Assembly: GCF_022682495.2 (NCBI RefSeq)
Contig: NC_071395.1
Location: forward strand, 57,179,242 to 57,243,241
Length of the DNA stretch: 64,000 nucleotides
Source of the DNA: Desmodus rotundus
Taxonomy: Eukaryota; Chordata; Mammalia; Chiroptera; Phyllostomidae
Direction of reading: 5' to 3'
How positions within the stretch are numbered: position 1 is the stretch's first letter; each line of letters opens with the position of its first letter. The position numbers were made by a program, and so were the translations under genes. This document shows positions 1-11,879 of the stretch, piece after piece. A model generated the notes under the pieces. That model saw only the letters and a list, made by a program, of their open reading frames with translations. It did no database searches and was not told the DNA's origin.

Positions 1-781
1 TCTCTAGGCAACACCTGCAGGCGGTGCACCAGCGCAGCATGCAGACCAGCTAAGTTTGTTAGGTCCTACCCAGGACCTGGGCAGCAGATTACTGCTTTCC
101 CTTGCCTCCTAAAACATTGTAATACTAACACTGGTCAGAACCTCTCAATAGGCAATGAATGTGTACAATCTGGAAGTTGTACAATCCTCAGACTTTGGAA
201 GTCCCCATACATATAGTGGGCCCCGTACTAATGCATTCACCCTACTGGCACAAGTATCAGTGTACACCCATCCCCCTACCCCGGTGCTGAGCCGACTGGG
301 CTCGGCCTATGGCATAGGAGGGACAGAGGTCTATTTTTTTGTGCTTCTGTTAGGAGGTCAAATCCCTAACTTTACTGTCTTTAGGCAGTTCCTCCAATAA
401 CTTGAGAAGGCAGACAGGAAAACCATAGAATGTTGGCAATGTCCCCATGAGGGGTTCCAGAGGCTAGGACACAGAGGAAAACTGCCCTCATGGGCTCTGA
501 CAGAAAAGGGACCACCTCACCTGTTCAGGCACTTCACCTGGGCCCTAAGAACTGGGAGATTCTTGACTCAGAGGAATGGGAAATATATCCTCTTTCAACA
601 GACCACTTATATTAGATTGGAAATTATAGGCATTATTTAGGCCTACTCTAAGGACCCAGTTAGGGTGCCCTCCTTACAAAGACTGGCTGAAGACAAATTT
701 TAGAATACCTGAGCTCACAAAGGGCGTGGCAATGGGAAAGACAGAATAACTGCTGGGGTGCTCATCTAAAGAAAATTGGAG
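1..781. other. No gene recognised; left edge
   Basis: I see no spliced exon, RNA gene or named repeat here. An open frame on the plus strand at 155-400 has no recognisable motif. Because an ERV gag relic begins about 450 bases downstream, part of this stretch could be degraded retroviral leader or LTR, but no LTR borders, TATA box or primer-binding site are clear. Confidence 0.3.
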
Positions 782-782
782 C

Positions 783-1012
783 TCTGGCTGGTGTGGCTCA
801 GTGGATTGAGCACCAGGCCTGAGAAGTGGAAGGTCACCAATTGGATTCCCAGTCAGGGCACAGGCCTGGGTTGTACGTGGTCCCCAGTTGGGGGCATGAG
901 AGAGGCAACCAATTGATCTATCTTTCACACATTGATGTTTCTTTCCTCTTTCTCCCTCTCTCCCTCTCTCTCTAAAAATAAATAGATTAAATCTTAAAAA
1001 GAAAAGAAAAGA
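783..1012 (+). mobile_element. Ves-type SINE (bat tRNA-derived)
   Basis: The head GCTCTGGCTGGTGTGGCTCA, a tRNA-like B-box segment (ATTGGATTCCCAGTCAGGGC), the internal CACATTGATGTTTC motif, a CT-rich run and an A-rich tail with AAAAATAAATAG are the successive parts of the chiropteran Ves SINE. The flanks share an approximate AGAAAAT direct repeat, so the target-site duplication is only suggestive. It lies just upstream of the ERV gag relic. Confidence 0.85.
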
Positions 1013-1235
1013 AAATCAGAGTGCATCCTCCAAAGAAGATTAGAGATGGCTCGCTCCTGGGCCAGGGGCAGAGCCAGGGGCAGGGCCCTGGAGGTGGACT
1101 GAGTGGTAAGGTCGACTAATCCGAAGTCCAGAAAGCTAGGAAAGTAGGGACCCCCGCTCCTCAGCAGGAACAGGATAGAGAAGCACCAGGGATGCCCAGG
1201 GCCTTCTTCTACACTCTCTTCTATTTTTTTTACAG

Positions 1236-2270
1236 ATGGGAGATACACCCTCCATTCCGCCAGACATGCCCCTGGGATGCATCCTCCAGAACTGGAATAA
1301 ATTTGACCCTCAAACTCTAAAGAAAAAAGACTAATGTTCTTTTGCAGTACTGCATGGCCCCAGTGCAAGTTAGGAGATCAGGAAGTGCGGCCTGTGAATG
1401 GCAGCTTAAATTACAATACTACATTACAATTGAACCTACTCTGCTATTGACAAGACAAATAAACGGGTGCCCAATGTACAGGCCTTGGTGGCTCTTAGGA
1501 GTGACCAGGAGCTGTGCAAGGGCTGAAAGGTAGACCCAGCAGTCTTGGCCATGATGACAAAACCCAGTCCCCCTTTGTAGAAGCTGTCCCTGGAAACCCT
1601 AGACAAGAAGCATTACCCAGGCCAATGGTGCCTGAACCCATGCTGCCTTATTCTAGTGTTGCACCCTCTACGCTGGGGGTGCTGAGCCTCCTCACCTTTG
1701 TCCTCTGCAGGCATCAGCAGGGCCAAGGGGGATAACTAGGGTACAGAGCCTCTTCACCAGGCAGGATTTAATTAACAGTAAGGAAGAGGTAGGGAGTTTC
1801 ACCAATGAGCCTGATACATTTATAAATGAATGGAGGAAAATCATGATACTTTGATTTAACATGGAGGGACATAAATCTTCTCATGAAGGAAGCCTTACCC
1901 ACCTCAGAAAGGAGTCTTATCAGCTTGGAAGGGAATATGTCAATGAGCTACACTCCCAGAATCAGAATTATCCTGTGGAATGAACCAGGATGGGATTATA
2001 ATCCACAGGCAGGGAGATGGGATAGGCACCACATGATAGGGTACCCCCTGCAGGGCACGAGGAGAGCAAAGAAAAAGCCAGTTAATGACAAGCTGTCTAT
2101 GATCGATCTGGGACCAAAGGAGAGCCCCATGGCCTTCTTAGAGAGGTTGTGCTAAGCAACAGTCAAAATCACAGATCTAGACCTGTCAGCCCCAGCAAGG
2201 GAAATAGTGTTAAGGGACAAATGTATAATTCAGTCAGCCCCAGATGGCAGAACAAAGCAACAGAAACTGC
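1236..2270 (+). pseudogene. Endogenous gammaretrovirus-like gag relic
   Basis: An ATGGGA start at 1236 opens a matrix-like segment (PLGCILQNWNKFDP) that soon reaches a stop. Matrix-like sequence resumes in another frame (STAWPQCKLGDQEV). From 1883 a capsid-like segment follows, with PGWDYNPQAGR and the major-homology-type motif GPKESPMAFLERL. After the stop at 2155 it continues with an IIQSAPDGR segment. The order matrix, capsid, major homology region is that of gammaretroviral Gag. Frame changes and stops make it non-coding. No pol or env follows, because old L1-like sequence begins near 2520. It is an old insertion, not a functional virus. The assignment to the gamma-like class is inference from these motifs. 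Confidence 0.6.
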
Positions 2271-2519
2271 CATCCCCTTGGATGATCTCCTTGGATCAGC
2301 CTCCTCTTATTTCCTTTTGTAGTTATTGCAAATGGAGTATCTTGTTTAAATGCATTTTTTAAGTGTTCATTACTAGTACATTGGCACATTTTTTGCTTAC
2401 TTAACTCATTAGTTCTAAGAGGTTTTTTTGCTGATTCCTTGGAATTTTCTAAGTGGACAATCAAATCATCTTTGAACACAGACCATATTCTTCCTTTATA
2501 AACTGAAGGCCTTTTATTC

Positions 2520-3190
2520 CTTTTTTTTTTTTTTTGCCTGATTGCATTAGTGAAAACTTGCAGTATGAAGTTGAATAGGAGTGTTCAGAGTGAATGTCCT
2601 GATTTGTTCCTAATCTTAACACCATTCAGTTCATTGCTGTGAAGCATTGTGTTAGTTGTGAGGTTTTTACAGATGCCTTTATTAGGTTAATTTCTCTTTT
2701 ATTTCTAATTCTCTGTTTTTATCATGAATGAGTATTTAATTTTGTCAAACGTTTTTCTCCATTGATTGATAGAGTCATGCATTCTTTTTTTCTCTTTGTT
2801 GTTTAATTTGGATATGTGTCAATCTATCTTCAAGTTTATTCTTTTCTCCAGCATCTCTATTCTGCTACTGATTCCTGCCAGCAATGTCTTGGTAAATTTT
2901 GTTATTGTGTTTTTCTGTTCTAAAATGTCCATTTTATTTGTTTTTATTCATTTCCCTGGTGAGAATTTTGAAGTTTCCATTTAAGAATGGACACACTTTG
3001 TAAAACATTGTTGTAATACCTACTTCATAATTCCAACATCTGTTTTATCTTGGGATAGTGTTTGTAGTCTATGTCCCTTATGAGTTGTTGATGTTTTTCT
3101 GATTTTTATACTTTGTGCAATTCTGCACTACACCCTGGACATTTTGAGTATTGTGTGACTCTGAGTCCAGATCAGGGAAGAGTCTAGGGT
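2520..3190 (-). mobile_element. Old L1 fragment (ORF2 reverse-transcriptase region)
   Basis: After a T-run the plus strand carries the complement of L1 ORF2 reverse-transcriptase sequence (AGTTGAATAGGAGTGTTCAG, then TTTTATCATGAATGAGTATT, then CTCCATTGATTGATAG). It is strongly diverged compared with the L1 at 5.6-11.9 kb. From about 2790 to 3190 the AT-rich text is less certain and may be another old LINE or ERV piece. No open frame survives. Confidence 0.55.
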
Positions 3191-3626
3191 TACATGCACA
3201 GCTATGAGACTACTTTCTTGAGTTTCCATTTCTCTGTCACCATCCTGACACATCCAGCCTCCCCAGAGCCACTTCCTTTTCCTGGTCTTCTGGTTAAAAA
3301 GCCAAGGCTTTTTACGTTCTTGTCTCTGCTACACACCTCATGGATATTTCCACCTCTAGGTCCAAGTAGCAGGAAGACGTTGGCCAGAAGATGAGAAGTG
3401 GGGATTCCCTACCTTTTGGCCAGGGGTCCTTCTGACCAGACAGAAGGGCTCCCCTCTCAGAGGCTTTGCTGCCTGCTTGCCACCTCTGTCCTCAGCCCAG
3501 AAATGTCTGGGAGCAGCATATCGGTCTTCCTTCAGATTCCAGTTTTCTTCCCAAATCTGCCTGCTACCATTACTTTTCTGAGTCCTCAAACAGCGGCTCC
3601 ATGCATTCTCTCCAGGGTTTTAACGA
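3191..3626. other. Unassigned sequence
   Basis: Moderately pyrimidine-rich sequence with no recognisable gene or repeat family. Short open frames on both strands have no supporting motifs. Confidence 0.25.
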
Positions 3627-3752
3627 CAGGGTAGGGCAAAAGTAGGTTTCCAGTAGTTTGTAGGGAAAATAATACAGTAATTGGTAAATAATAACACAAG
3701 GATAAACTGTTTCACGCACTCACAACTATAAACCTACTTTTGCTCCACCCTG
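3627..3752. mobile_element. Mariner-like MITE, 126 bp
   Basis: The element starts CAGGGTAGGGCAAAAGTAGG and ends with the inverted copy CCTACTTTTGCTCCACCCTG, giving terminal inverted repeats of about 24 bp with two or three mismatches. The interior is short, AT-rich and non-coding. These ends resemble Tc1/mariner ends of the CAGGGTGGGGCAAAAGTAGG type, which are common in bat genomes. The flanks (TAACGA on the left, TTATC on the right) do not show a perfect TA duplication, so the exact borders are uncertain. Confidence 0.7.
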
Positions 3753-4488
3753 TTATCAGTTCCGTGGGAGAGAGAGGATGGCGTGTGCTTATTCCGTTTA
3801 AAGTAGAACCCACAGGGTGAGCGCTGCGTGCGTCCAGGGACCAACCGGCGCTGTTTAGAGGCCTTCCGGGGGCAGTTGATCTGACCTCTCTGGGATCTAT
3901 CCCGGCTCAAGTCCGCCCCCCCCAACCTGCTCCAGGGGGTTGCCTGGCTCACTTCTTGCCCCTGGGCTTCTCTCCCCTGACCACAATGTCTCCCCGCGGT
4001 CATCAGGCTGCAGGCTGAACTGGGCTGATGCGTAGTCTGGGGGGAGGCATCTCGACACTCCAGCCAACCCCTGCCGGAGGGCAGGCAGGAATGCAGCTCA
4101 GCGGGGTCCGCGGGAGCGCTGCGGATTCCCTTCGGATTCGGGATTCGGCCGATCGAGTCCCTGGGGTGATGACTTGGCGAGGCAAGCTGCCTGATAAACA
4201 GCAAGCGTTTTCCGAGGCAACCAAATGGACTGAAGTGAGGTGGTCAGAACTGTAAAAGCCGCGGTCCTGAAAGTTCTCTGCAATCACAAACTCATGTAAC
4301 TGGATGCCCTGCAGTGCACACTGACCTCCCACCCAGACCTCGCACGAGGGCTCGGCAGCAGAGGAGGGGTCCAGCAAACCTCGAGTTTCCTGTTGGACTG
4401 GCCAAGCTTCCCTCAGAGGCAAAACGAATGTTTTTTGGTCAACTCACTGATTTTCACATTTTCAACTTATGATTTTCACATAAGTTCG
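3753..4488. other. Unassigned GC-rich sequence
   Basis: Locally GC-rich with scattered CpG around 4080-4150 (for example GGATTCGGCCGATCGAGT). Open frames exist on both strands but none has a protein signature. It may be a small CpG-containing unique stretch or an unrecognised LTR. Confidence 0.25.
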
Positions 4489-4532
4489 TTCCTTCCTTCT
4501 TTCCTTCCTCCCTTCCTTCCTCCCTCCCTCCT
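4489..4532 (+). repeat. (CTTC)n simple repeat
   Basis: An imperfect run of CCTT/CCTC units (TTCCTTCCTTCTTTCCTTCC and continuation) lies immediately before an antisense SINE, and probably grew from that SINE's own polypurine tail. Confidence 0.75.
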
Positions 4533-4542
4533 CACCCGAGGA

Positions 4543-4753
4543 CATTTTTTCATTGCTTTCACAGAGAGAAGAAGGGGGAGCGAGAAACATCTATGCAGAG
4601 AGGCATTGATAGGATGCCTCCCATAGGCGCCCAGACTGGGGATCATGAGCGCCAGAACCGGATGTCAAACCCTCACCCTGACTGGAAACAGAACCCGCAA
4701 AATTTCCATTGCTAGAAGACGCTCCAGCCAACTGAGCCACACCCACCAGGGCT
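4543..4753 (-). mobile_element. Diverged Ves-type SINE, antisense
   Basis: Read on the minus strand it starts AGCCCTGGTGGGTGTGGCTC, contains a B-box-like stretch complementary to CCTGACTGGAAACAGAACCC, and ends in the purine-rich tail. It is more diverged than the other SINEs in the window, so it is an older or different subfamily. Confidence 0.65.
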
Positions 4754-5084
4754 ATACTTTAAGTGGTTTCAATGTTTGTTTTTATAGTGAAGACCTGGCT
4801 AATGTTTTTCAGTAAACAAAACTGGGAAGCTTGGGTATCTCCAGTACTCTGGTCACTAACATCGCTGCACTGCCTACCTGAAAAGTAATGGTAGAACACA
4901 GCCCAGTAGCCATTTGTACACAGGAGCTCTCACACAAACTGCACTGCAGAGAAAAGCCAGCACTGAACTGCCTGCTTGCACTGTGTTCCTGCCAGCTGAG
5001 CCAGCTGTTATATAGGAGTTCCTGGAATCCTCTATCAACCAAAAGGACTGAGGCTTTCATCATCCATCGGTGCACAGCACCTAT
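4754..5084. other. Unassigned sequence
   Basis: No gene or repeat family recognised. It could belong to the LTR-like element that follows, since U3-like sequence often has no recognisable features. Confidence 0.2.
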
Positions 5085-5480
5085 CACTCAGAGTAGCTCC
5101 ATTCTGACCACTCAGGACGGTGCCTTTTGGACCAAACTGTGGGGATTTGAAGTGTATATTTGCATAAGGACAGACCAATCAGAGAAGGAGCAGGAACTTC
5201 TGCCCATATAAGCCAGCTCCCCTCTGGCTCTGGCAGAGCACTTCCCTTTTCCACCCAAGGCTGAGGATTGCATTTCCTTTGCTGAGCTGAACCACTGAAA
5301 CACCACAGATGTCTCGCTGGAATAGACCACTGCAAATAGATCAGCAAGGAGCAGAGCAATCTAGCTAGGGAGGGGGCCAGGCCCCAGGGCTGCCTCATAA
5401 CCATGCTGGTCTCAGGGCTGTGTGGCACCACAATTGAGCTGTTTGCACTGAATAATGTTTCCTTCTTCACCACACCCCAA
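5085..5480 (+). repeat. Probable ERV solo LTR (promoter-containing part)
   Basis: The segment contains an LTR-style promoter array: a CCAAT box (GACCAATCAG) near 5173, a TATA-like CCATATAAGCC near 5204, and an AATAA-type signal with T-rich sequence (GAATAATGTTTCC) near 5450. No internal retroviral genes are adjacent, because an L1 poly(T) begins at 5571, so it would be solo or truncated. I cannot name the family, and the left border is undefined. Confidence 0.4.
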
Positions 5481-5828
5481 AATGGTACCAACAACCAGAA
5501 AATGGGCAGGACCACTGTTGGTGAAAGTATGACACAAAGCAATTTTTTTTGGGGGGGGACATTCTCTTTCTTTTTTTTTTAATTGTTATTCAATTACAGT
5601 TGTATGCCTTTTCTCCCCATCCCTCCACCCCACCCCAGGTGAACCCACCTCCCTCATCGCCCTCCACCCTCCCCCTTGGTTTTGTCCATGTGTCCTTTAT
5701 AGTAGTTCCTGTAATCCCCTCTACCCACTGTCCCCGCCCCCACCCCCCACCCCCGCCCTGGCTATTGTTAGATTGTTCTTAACTTCAACGTCTCTGGTTA
5801 TATTTTGTTGCCTTTTTTCTTCTATTGC

Positions 5829-8800
5829 TTATGTTCCAGTTAAAGGTGAGATCATATGGTATTTGTCCCTCACTTCCTGGCTTATTTCACTTAGCATAAT
5901 GCTCTCCAGTTTCATCCACCCTATTGCAAAGGGTATAAGCTCCTTCTTTCTCTCTGCTGCATAGAATTCCATTGTGTAAATATACCATAGTTTTTGGATC
6001 CACTTGTTTGCTGATGGGCACTTCAGTTGCTTCCAGTACTTGGCTATTGTAAATTGTGCTGCTATGAACATTGGGGTGCACAGATTCTTTTGGATTGGTG
6101 TTTCAGTGTTCTTAGGGTATAATCCCAGCAGCGGAATTGCTGGGTCAAAGGGCAGTTCCATTTTTAGTTTTCTGAGGAAATTCCATACTGTTTTCCACAG
6201 TGGCCTCACCAGTCTGCATTCCCACCAACAGTGCACGAGGGTTCCCTTTTCTCCACATCCTCTCCAACATTTGTTTGTGGATTTGTTTATGTTGGCCATT
6301 CTGACTGGTGTGAGATGATACCTCATTGTGGTTTTGATTTGCATCTCTCTGATGGCTAGTGATGCTGAGCATCTTTTCATATGTCTCTGGGCCCTCTGTA
6401 TGTCTTCCTTGGAGAAGTGTCTGTTCAAGTCCTTTGCCCATTTTTTCATTGGGTTCTTTGTCTTCCTGGAGTGGAGTCGTGTGAGTTCTTTATATATTTT
6501 GGAGATCAGGCCCTTGTCTGAGGTATCATTGGCAAATATGTTTTCCCATAGTGTTGGTTCTCTTTTCATTTTAATGCTGTTTTCTTTGGCCATGCAGAAG
6601 CTTTTTATTTTGATGAGGTCCCATTTGTTTATTCTTTCCTTTATGTCCCTTGCTTTAGGGGATGTGTCTGTGAGGATGTTGCTGCGTGGAATGTCTGAGA
6701 TTTTCCTGCCAATGTTTTCCTCAAGGACTTTTATGGTGTTACGGCTTACATTTAAGTCTTTTATCCATCTTGAGTTTATTTTCGTGTATGGCGTAAGTTG
6801 GTGATCGAGTTTCATTTTTTTGCAGGTAGCTGTCCAGATCTCCCAACACCATCTTTTGAAGAGGCTGTTTTTGCTCCATTTTATGCTTCTGCCTCCTTTG
6901 TCAAATATTAATTGACCATAGAGACTTAGGTGTATTTCTGGGCTCTCTGTTCTGTTCCATTGGTCTATGTGCCTGTTTTTATGCCAGTACCAGGCTGTTT
7001 TGATGACAGTGGCCTTGTAATACAGTTTGATATCAGGTATTGTGATCCCTCCTGCTTTGTTCTTCTTTCTCAAAATTGCTGCAGCTATTCGGGGTCGTTT
7101 ATGGTTCCATATGAATTTCTGCAATGTTTGTTCTATATCTGTGAAATATGTCATGGGTACTCTAATAGGGATTGCATTGAATCTATAAATTGCTTTGGGT
7201 AGTATGGCCATTTTGATGATGTTAATTCTTCCAATCCATGAGCATGGTACATGCTTCCATTTGTTTGTATCTTCCTTAATTTCTTTCTTCAATGTTGTGT
7301 AGTTTTCTGAGTACAGGTCTTTTACCTCCTTGGTTAGGTTTATTCCTAGGTACTTTATTTTTCTTGTTGCTATATCAAATGGGATTTTTTTCCTGATTTC
7401 TGTTTCTGCAGTTTCGTTGTTGGCGTACAGGAATGCCTTTGATTTCTGAGTATTGACTTTGTATCCAGCTGTTTTTCCAAATTCATTTATTAGGTCGAGT
7501 AGTTTTTGAGTGGAGTCTATAGGATTTTCCATGTACACTCTCATGCCATCTGCAAACTATGACAGTTTCATTTCCTCCTTTCCAATTTGGATGCCTTTTA
7601 TTTCTTTTTCTTGTCCTATTGCTGTGGCTAGGACGTCCAGTACTATGTTGAATAGGAGTGGTGAAAGAGGGCATCCTTGTCTTGTTCCTGGCCTTAGTGG
7701 GAAAGCTCTAAGTTTTTGTCCACTGAGTATGATGTTGGCTCTAGGTCTCTCATATATGGCGTTTATGATGTTGAGGAATGCTCCCTCTATTCCCACTTTG
7801 CTGAGTGTTTTTATTATTAATGGGTGCTGTACCTTATCAAATGCTTTTTTCCCATCTATTGATATGATCATATAATTTTTGTGTTTGCTTTTGTTTATGT
7901 GGTGTATTATGTTTATTGAGTTGTGAATATTGTACCATCCTTGCATCCCTGGGATGAATCCCACTTGGTCATGGTGTATGATCTTTTAAATGTATTGCTG
8001 GATGCAGTTTGCCAGTATTTTGTTGAGGATTTTAGCATGTATGTTCATCAGCGATGTTGGCCTGAAGTTTTCTTCCTTTGTTATGTCTTTATCTGGTTTT
8101 GAGTTTAGGATGATGTTAGCTTCATAAAAAGTGTTTGGGAGTCTTCCATCTTCTTGAATTTTTTGAAATAATCTGTGGAGGATGGGGGTTAGCTCTCCTT
8201 TAAATGCTCTGTAGAATTCTCCTGTGAAACCATCTGGTCCAGGGCTTTTGTGTGTCGGAAGCTTCTTGATTAGTGTTTCAATTTCATGAGGTGTTATTGG
8301 TCTCTTCAGGCTTTCTGCTTCTTCATTGAGTTTTGGAAGGTTATATTTTTCTAGAAATTTGTCCATTTCATCTAAGTTTTCACATTTCTTGGCATATAGT
8401 TCTTTGTAGTAATTTCTTACAATCCTTTGTATTTTGGTGGTATCTGTTTTAGTCTCTCCTCTTTCATTTCTGATTGTGTTTATTTGGGTCCTCTCTCTTT
8501 TTTTCTTGATGAGTCTGCTTAAGGGCTTGTTGATTTTATCTTTTCAAAGAACCAGCTCCTGGATTCATTGATCCTTAGAATTGTGCTTTTAGTCTCTATG
8601 TCATTTAACTCTGCTCTGATCTTGGTTCTTTCCTTCCTTGTACTTGCTCTGGGTTGTCTTTGTTGTTGTTCCTGGAGTTCTTGTAGGTGTAGGGTTAGGT
8701 TGTTTATTTGAAATATTTGTATTGTTTTTAGGTAGGCCTGTATCATTATGAACTTCCCTCTCAGCACTGCCTTTGCTGTGTCCCATAGCTTTTGGATTGT

Positions 8801-9636
8801 TTTGAGTTCATTTTTGTTTGTTTCCAGAAACTTTTTGATTTCTTCCCTAATCTCATTCTTCACCAATTCATTGTTTACTAGTGTGCTATTCAATCTCCAT
8901 GTTTTTGAGTGTTTGGGTTTTTTTTCCTTGAGGTTTATTTCTAGTTTCAGTCCCTTGTGGCCAGAGAAAATGCTTGATATGATTTCAATTTTCTTGAACT
9001 TGTTGAGGCTTGCTTTGTGTCCTATCATGTGGTCTATCTTTGAGAAAGTTCCATGGACACTTGAAAAGAATGTGTATTTTGCTTCTTTGGGATGAAAGGG
9101 TCTATATATATCAGTTAAGTCCATTTCATCTAGGGCATTATTCAATGCCACGATATCTTTCTTGATATTTTGTTTGGAATATCTGTCCATTTTTGAGAGC
9201 GGGGTGTTAAAATCCCCTACTATAAATGTGTTGCTGTCAATATCTTTCTTGAAGTCCTCCAAGATTTTCTTTATGTATTTGTGTGCTCCTCTATTGGGAG
9301 CATATATAGTAACAATGTTTATGCCTTCTTGGTGGATTCTTCCTTTGAGTATTATGAAGTGACCTTCTGGGTCTCTCTTTATGGCCCTTTTTTTTGAAGT
9401 CTATTTTGTCTGATATTAGTATTGATACCCCTGCTTTTTTTTCCTGTCCGTTTGCTTGGAAAATTTGTTTCCAGCCCTTCACTTTCAGTCTGTGTAGGTC
9501 TTTTGTCCTGAGGTGGGTGTGTTGTAGGCAGCATATGTGTGGGTCATGTTTTCTTATCCATTCAGCTATTCTGTCTTTTGATTGGAGCATTTAATCCATT
9601 TGCATTTAAGGCTATTATTGATAGGTACTTGTTCAT
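5829..9636 (-). pseudogene. L1-A ORF2 (endonuclease/reverse transcriptase), broken
   Basis: ORF2p nicks DNA and reverse-transcribes L1 RNA. Reading on the minus strand, the endonuclease start ([13 protein letters not shown]) ends at a stop and resumes in another frame as [16 protein letters not shown]. The endonuclease also shows GDFNTPLS and a mutated SGHKGL where SDH is expected. The reverse-transcriptase part has SPGPDGF, a [12 protein letters not shown] segment, [16 protein letters not shown], and at 7556-7545 the catalytic motif as FADG rather than FADD, preceded by a stop. The longest surviving frame is the 571-codon C-terminal part (7544-5829), ending with the cysteine-containing [15 protein letters not shown] segment. 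It is not functional. Confidence 0.93.
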
Positions 9637-10617
9637 GGCTGTTTTTTTGTACCTGTGTTCCTCTCTCTCTGTCTCTCTTTTCCTTCCTTTCCTTGAAGCA
9701 GCCCCTTTAGCATCTCTTGCAGAGCTGGTTTGGTGGAGGTATATTCTTTTAGAGTTCTTTTGTCTTGGAAACTCCTTATTTGGCCTTCTATCTTGATTGA
9801 GAGCCTTGCTGGGTAAAGTAGTCTTGGTTGCAGGCCTCTGGTTCTCATTACTGGGAGTATTTTTTTGCCAGTCTCTTCTGGCTTGGAGCGTTTCCATTGA
9901 GAAGTCAGCTGTTAACCTGATTGGGGCCCCCTTGTATGTTACTTCCTGTTTCTCCCTTGCTGCCTTTAAGATTCTCTCTTTTTCCTGGAATTTTGCCATT
10001 TTAATTATGATGTGTCTTGAAGTGGGCCTCTTTGGGGTCCTCTTGCTTGGGACTCTCTGTGTTTCCTGGATTTATGTGACTTTTTCTCTCATCAAATTAG
10101 GGAAATTTTCCATCATTACTTTTTCAAACAGGTTTTATATCCCTTGCTCTTCCTCTTCTCCTTCTGGTATCCCTATTATACAAACATTAGTACGTTTCAT
10201 GGTGTCCTGCATTTTCCTTAACCCCTGTTCATTCTTTCTGAGCCTGTTTTCCTTTTCTTGCTCTTTCTGGGTGTTTTTTTCTACCTTGTCCTCCAGTTTG
10301 CTGATCCGATCCTCTGCTTCATCAAGTCTGCTTTTGATTCCTTCTACTGTGTTCTTCATTTCATAAATTGTATTCTTCATTTCCTCTTAGCTTTTGTTGA
10401 TAGTTTCTATTTCCTTTTTCTTGTTGACATAGTTTGCAGTGAATTCATTGTAGTTTCCCTGTAGTTTTTTGTGATTCTGTGTGAGCTCATTCGGCTTCCT
10501 TATAACCAATTCTTTGAGCTCAACATCTGATAGTTGACATTCCTCTTTTTCATTTAGTATTTTTTCTGAGGCTTCCTCCTTTCCTTTTATTTGGGGTTTG
10601 TTTCTTTGTCTTCCCAT
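9633..10617 (-). pseudogene. L1-A ORF1 (RNA-binding chaperone), broken
   Basis: It starts MGRQRNKPQIKGKEE at 10617, has the coiled-coil segment and then the RRM part (CIIGIPEGEEEEQGI) and the C-terminal domain (KERILKAAREKQEVTYKG). A nonsense change splits the coiled coil near 10386, and frame changes separate the RRM and C-terminal parts. The normal stop after MLKGLL has changed to Gln, so the last frame reads through almost to the ORF2 start. Confidence 0.88.
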
Positions 10618-11870
10618 TGTTTGTGAGATTCTTCCTGTTAGCCTCTGCTTCTTAAGTTGCTCTGTTCTGACCTCCTGGATTTATGGTGTAAGCTTCTGTG
10701 GTAGAATACCTGTGAGATTCAGTGGTACAATTTCTTTGATCTCCTGAGTTTACTGATCTTGGGCTGTGGTTTCTGTTGGTTCTGTGTATGTGTTTGGTTT
10801 TTGGTTGTTGTTAGGTCTTTCTTTGGTAGGTCATTCCCACCTGCTGGTTATCTGAGGGTCAGTCTGTCCTCCACCTCTTGTTTTCTGTTGTGCAGGTGTG
10901 GGCAGGTTGTGTTGGGGCTGGTTCTTCTGTGTGTAGAAAGTTTTGAGGCTTTTCTCTTGCTCTTGTTCAATTGTTTGTTGAGTAATTTCTTCACTATTTA
11001 GTTGTATTTCCACATAGGTCCTGGGTTGAGTTAGTGTGACTTCCACTCCCTACTTCACCATCTTCAGTTGTTATCTATTGGTGGTTCGTTTGTTGGTGGG
11101 TTTCCTCTTCCTGGAGGTGTCATGTTCACAGCTTCTACCTACTCCTTCTCCAGGCTACGGGTGCACACGGGGCCTTCCATGATTCACACTGTCCCCGGTG
11201 CCTGTGGTCTCAGGTCCCTTGAGTTGCACTCTCCCTAGTGCACACCTCCGCGGGAGTGCTGGGTGGCAGGACGGGTGGAGGAGACTGAAGCTGTTGCTGC
11301 AGGGGAATTCCTCAAACTGCTCCCGAGTGTCTTTTTCTTTTTGAGAAAATCCTCCAGCTCAATCCTTCTGCTCCATACAAGGAAGGGCCTGACCTCTCAC
11401 ACAGCTCACCTCTCCAGCTAGACTGGGACTGTCCAGGTCAGGGCCCCACACAGCCCAACTCTCAACTCTCCCCAGCCTGTGCCCACAGTCTCTGTGTGTT
11501 TACCACTTCGTCCTTATTCCCATCCCTGCGACTTCAAGCAACCAGGCCTCTCTCGGTGCTACTCAAACCTTGTTTGGCAGGTGAGGGAGCCGTTAACCCA
11601 GCTCTCTCCCAGGAGTCCTGCGACAGGCTTGGCGGGCGTGGGCCTGGGGTTGCAGTTGCCCTGGCCCCTGGGCTGGTCCCAGGGACTTTTTGTCCTGAAG
11701 CAATCCCCTTACCGTCTGTTTTTTCAGTGTCCTCTGTACTTTTTGATCTCCTATCTTCACAAAAGCTGGGGTATTGTTGGCTGTTCACTTTGTTCCTCAG
11801 TAGATCGGCTAGCTGTTTCACCTGTGTGCAGGGGGAAGTGGACTCAGCTCCCACCTATCTCGCCGCCATC
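10618..11870 (-). promoter_or_regulatory. L1-A 5' UTR / internal promoter region
   Basis: This GC-richer leader of about 1.25 kb precedes ORF1 and starts with the same GATGGCGGCGAGATAGGTGG end as L1-B. It lacks the 109-bp tandem repeats and the long pyrimidine tract seen in the L1-B leader, so the two copies carry different promoter regions. Confidence 0.7.
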
Positions 11871-11879
11871 TTAAGTCTC

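Larger units (their letters stand above)
5571..11870 (-). mobile_element. L1 LINE, full length, decayed (L1-A)
   Basis: On the minus strand the element runs from GATGGCGGCGAGATAGGTGG at 11870 to a poly(A) tail (poly(T) at 5571-5580), about 6.3 kb. Its parts in order are 5' UTR (11870-10618), ORF1 (10617-9633), ORF2 (9636-5829) and a G-rich 3' UTR. Both frames are broken. It aligns throughout with the L1 at 46550-53472, except that its 5' UTR is about 550 bp shorter. It lies next to older L1 debris. No convincing target-site duplication is visible; only a short TCTCTT is shared by both flanks. Confidence 0.93.

Noticed and set aside
5829..7544. 571-codon frame as a functional reverse transcriptase gene
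   Set aside because: It is the C-terminal part of a broken L1 ORF2, starting just after the damaged FADG motif, with stops and frameshifts upstream.
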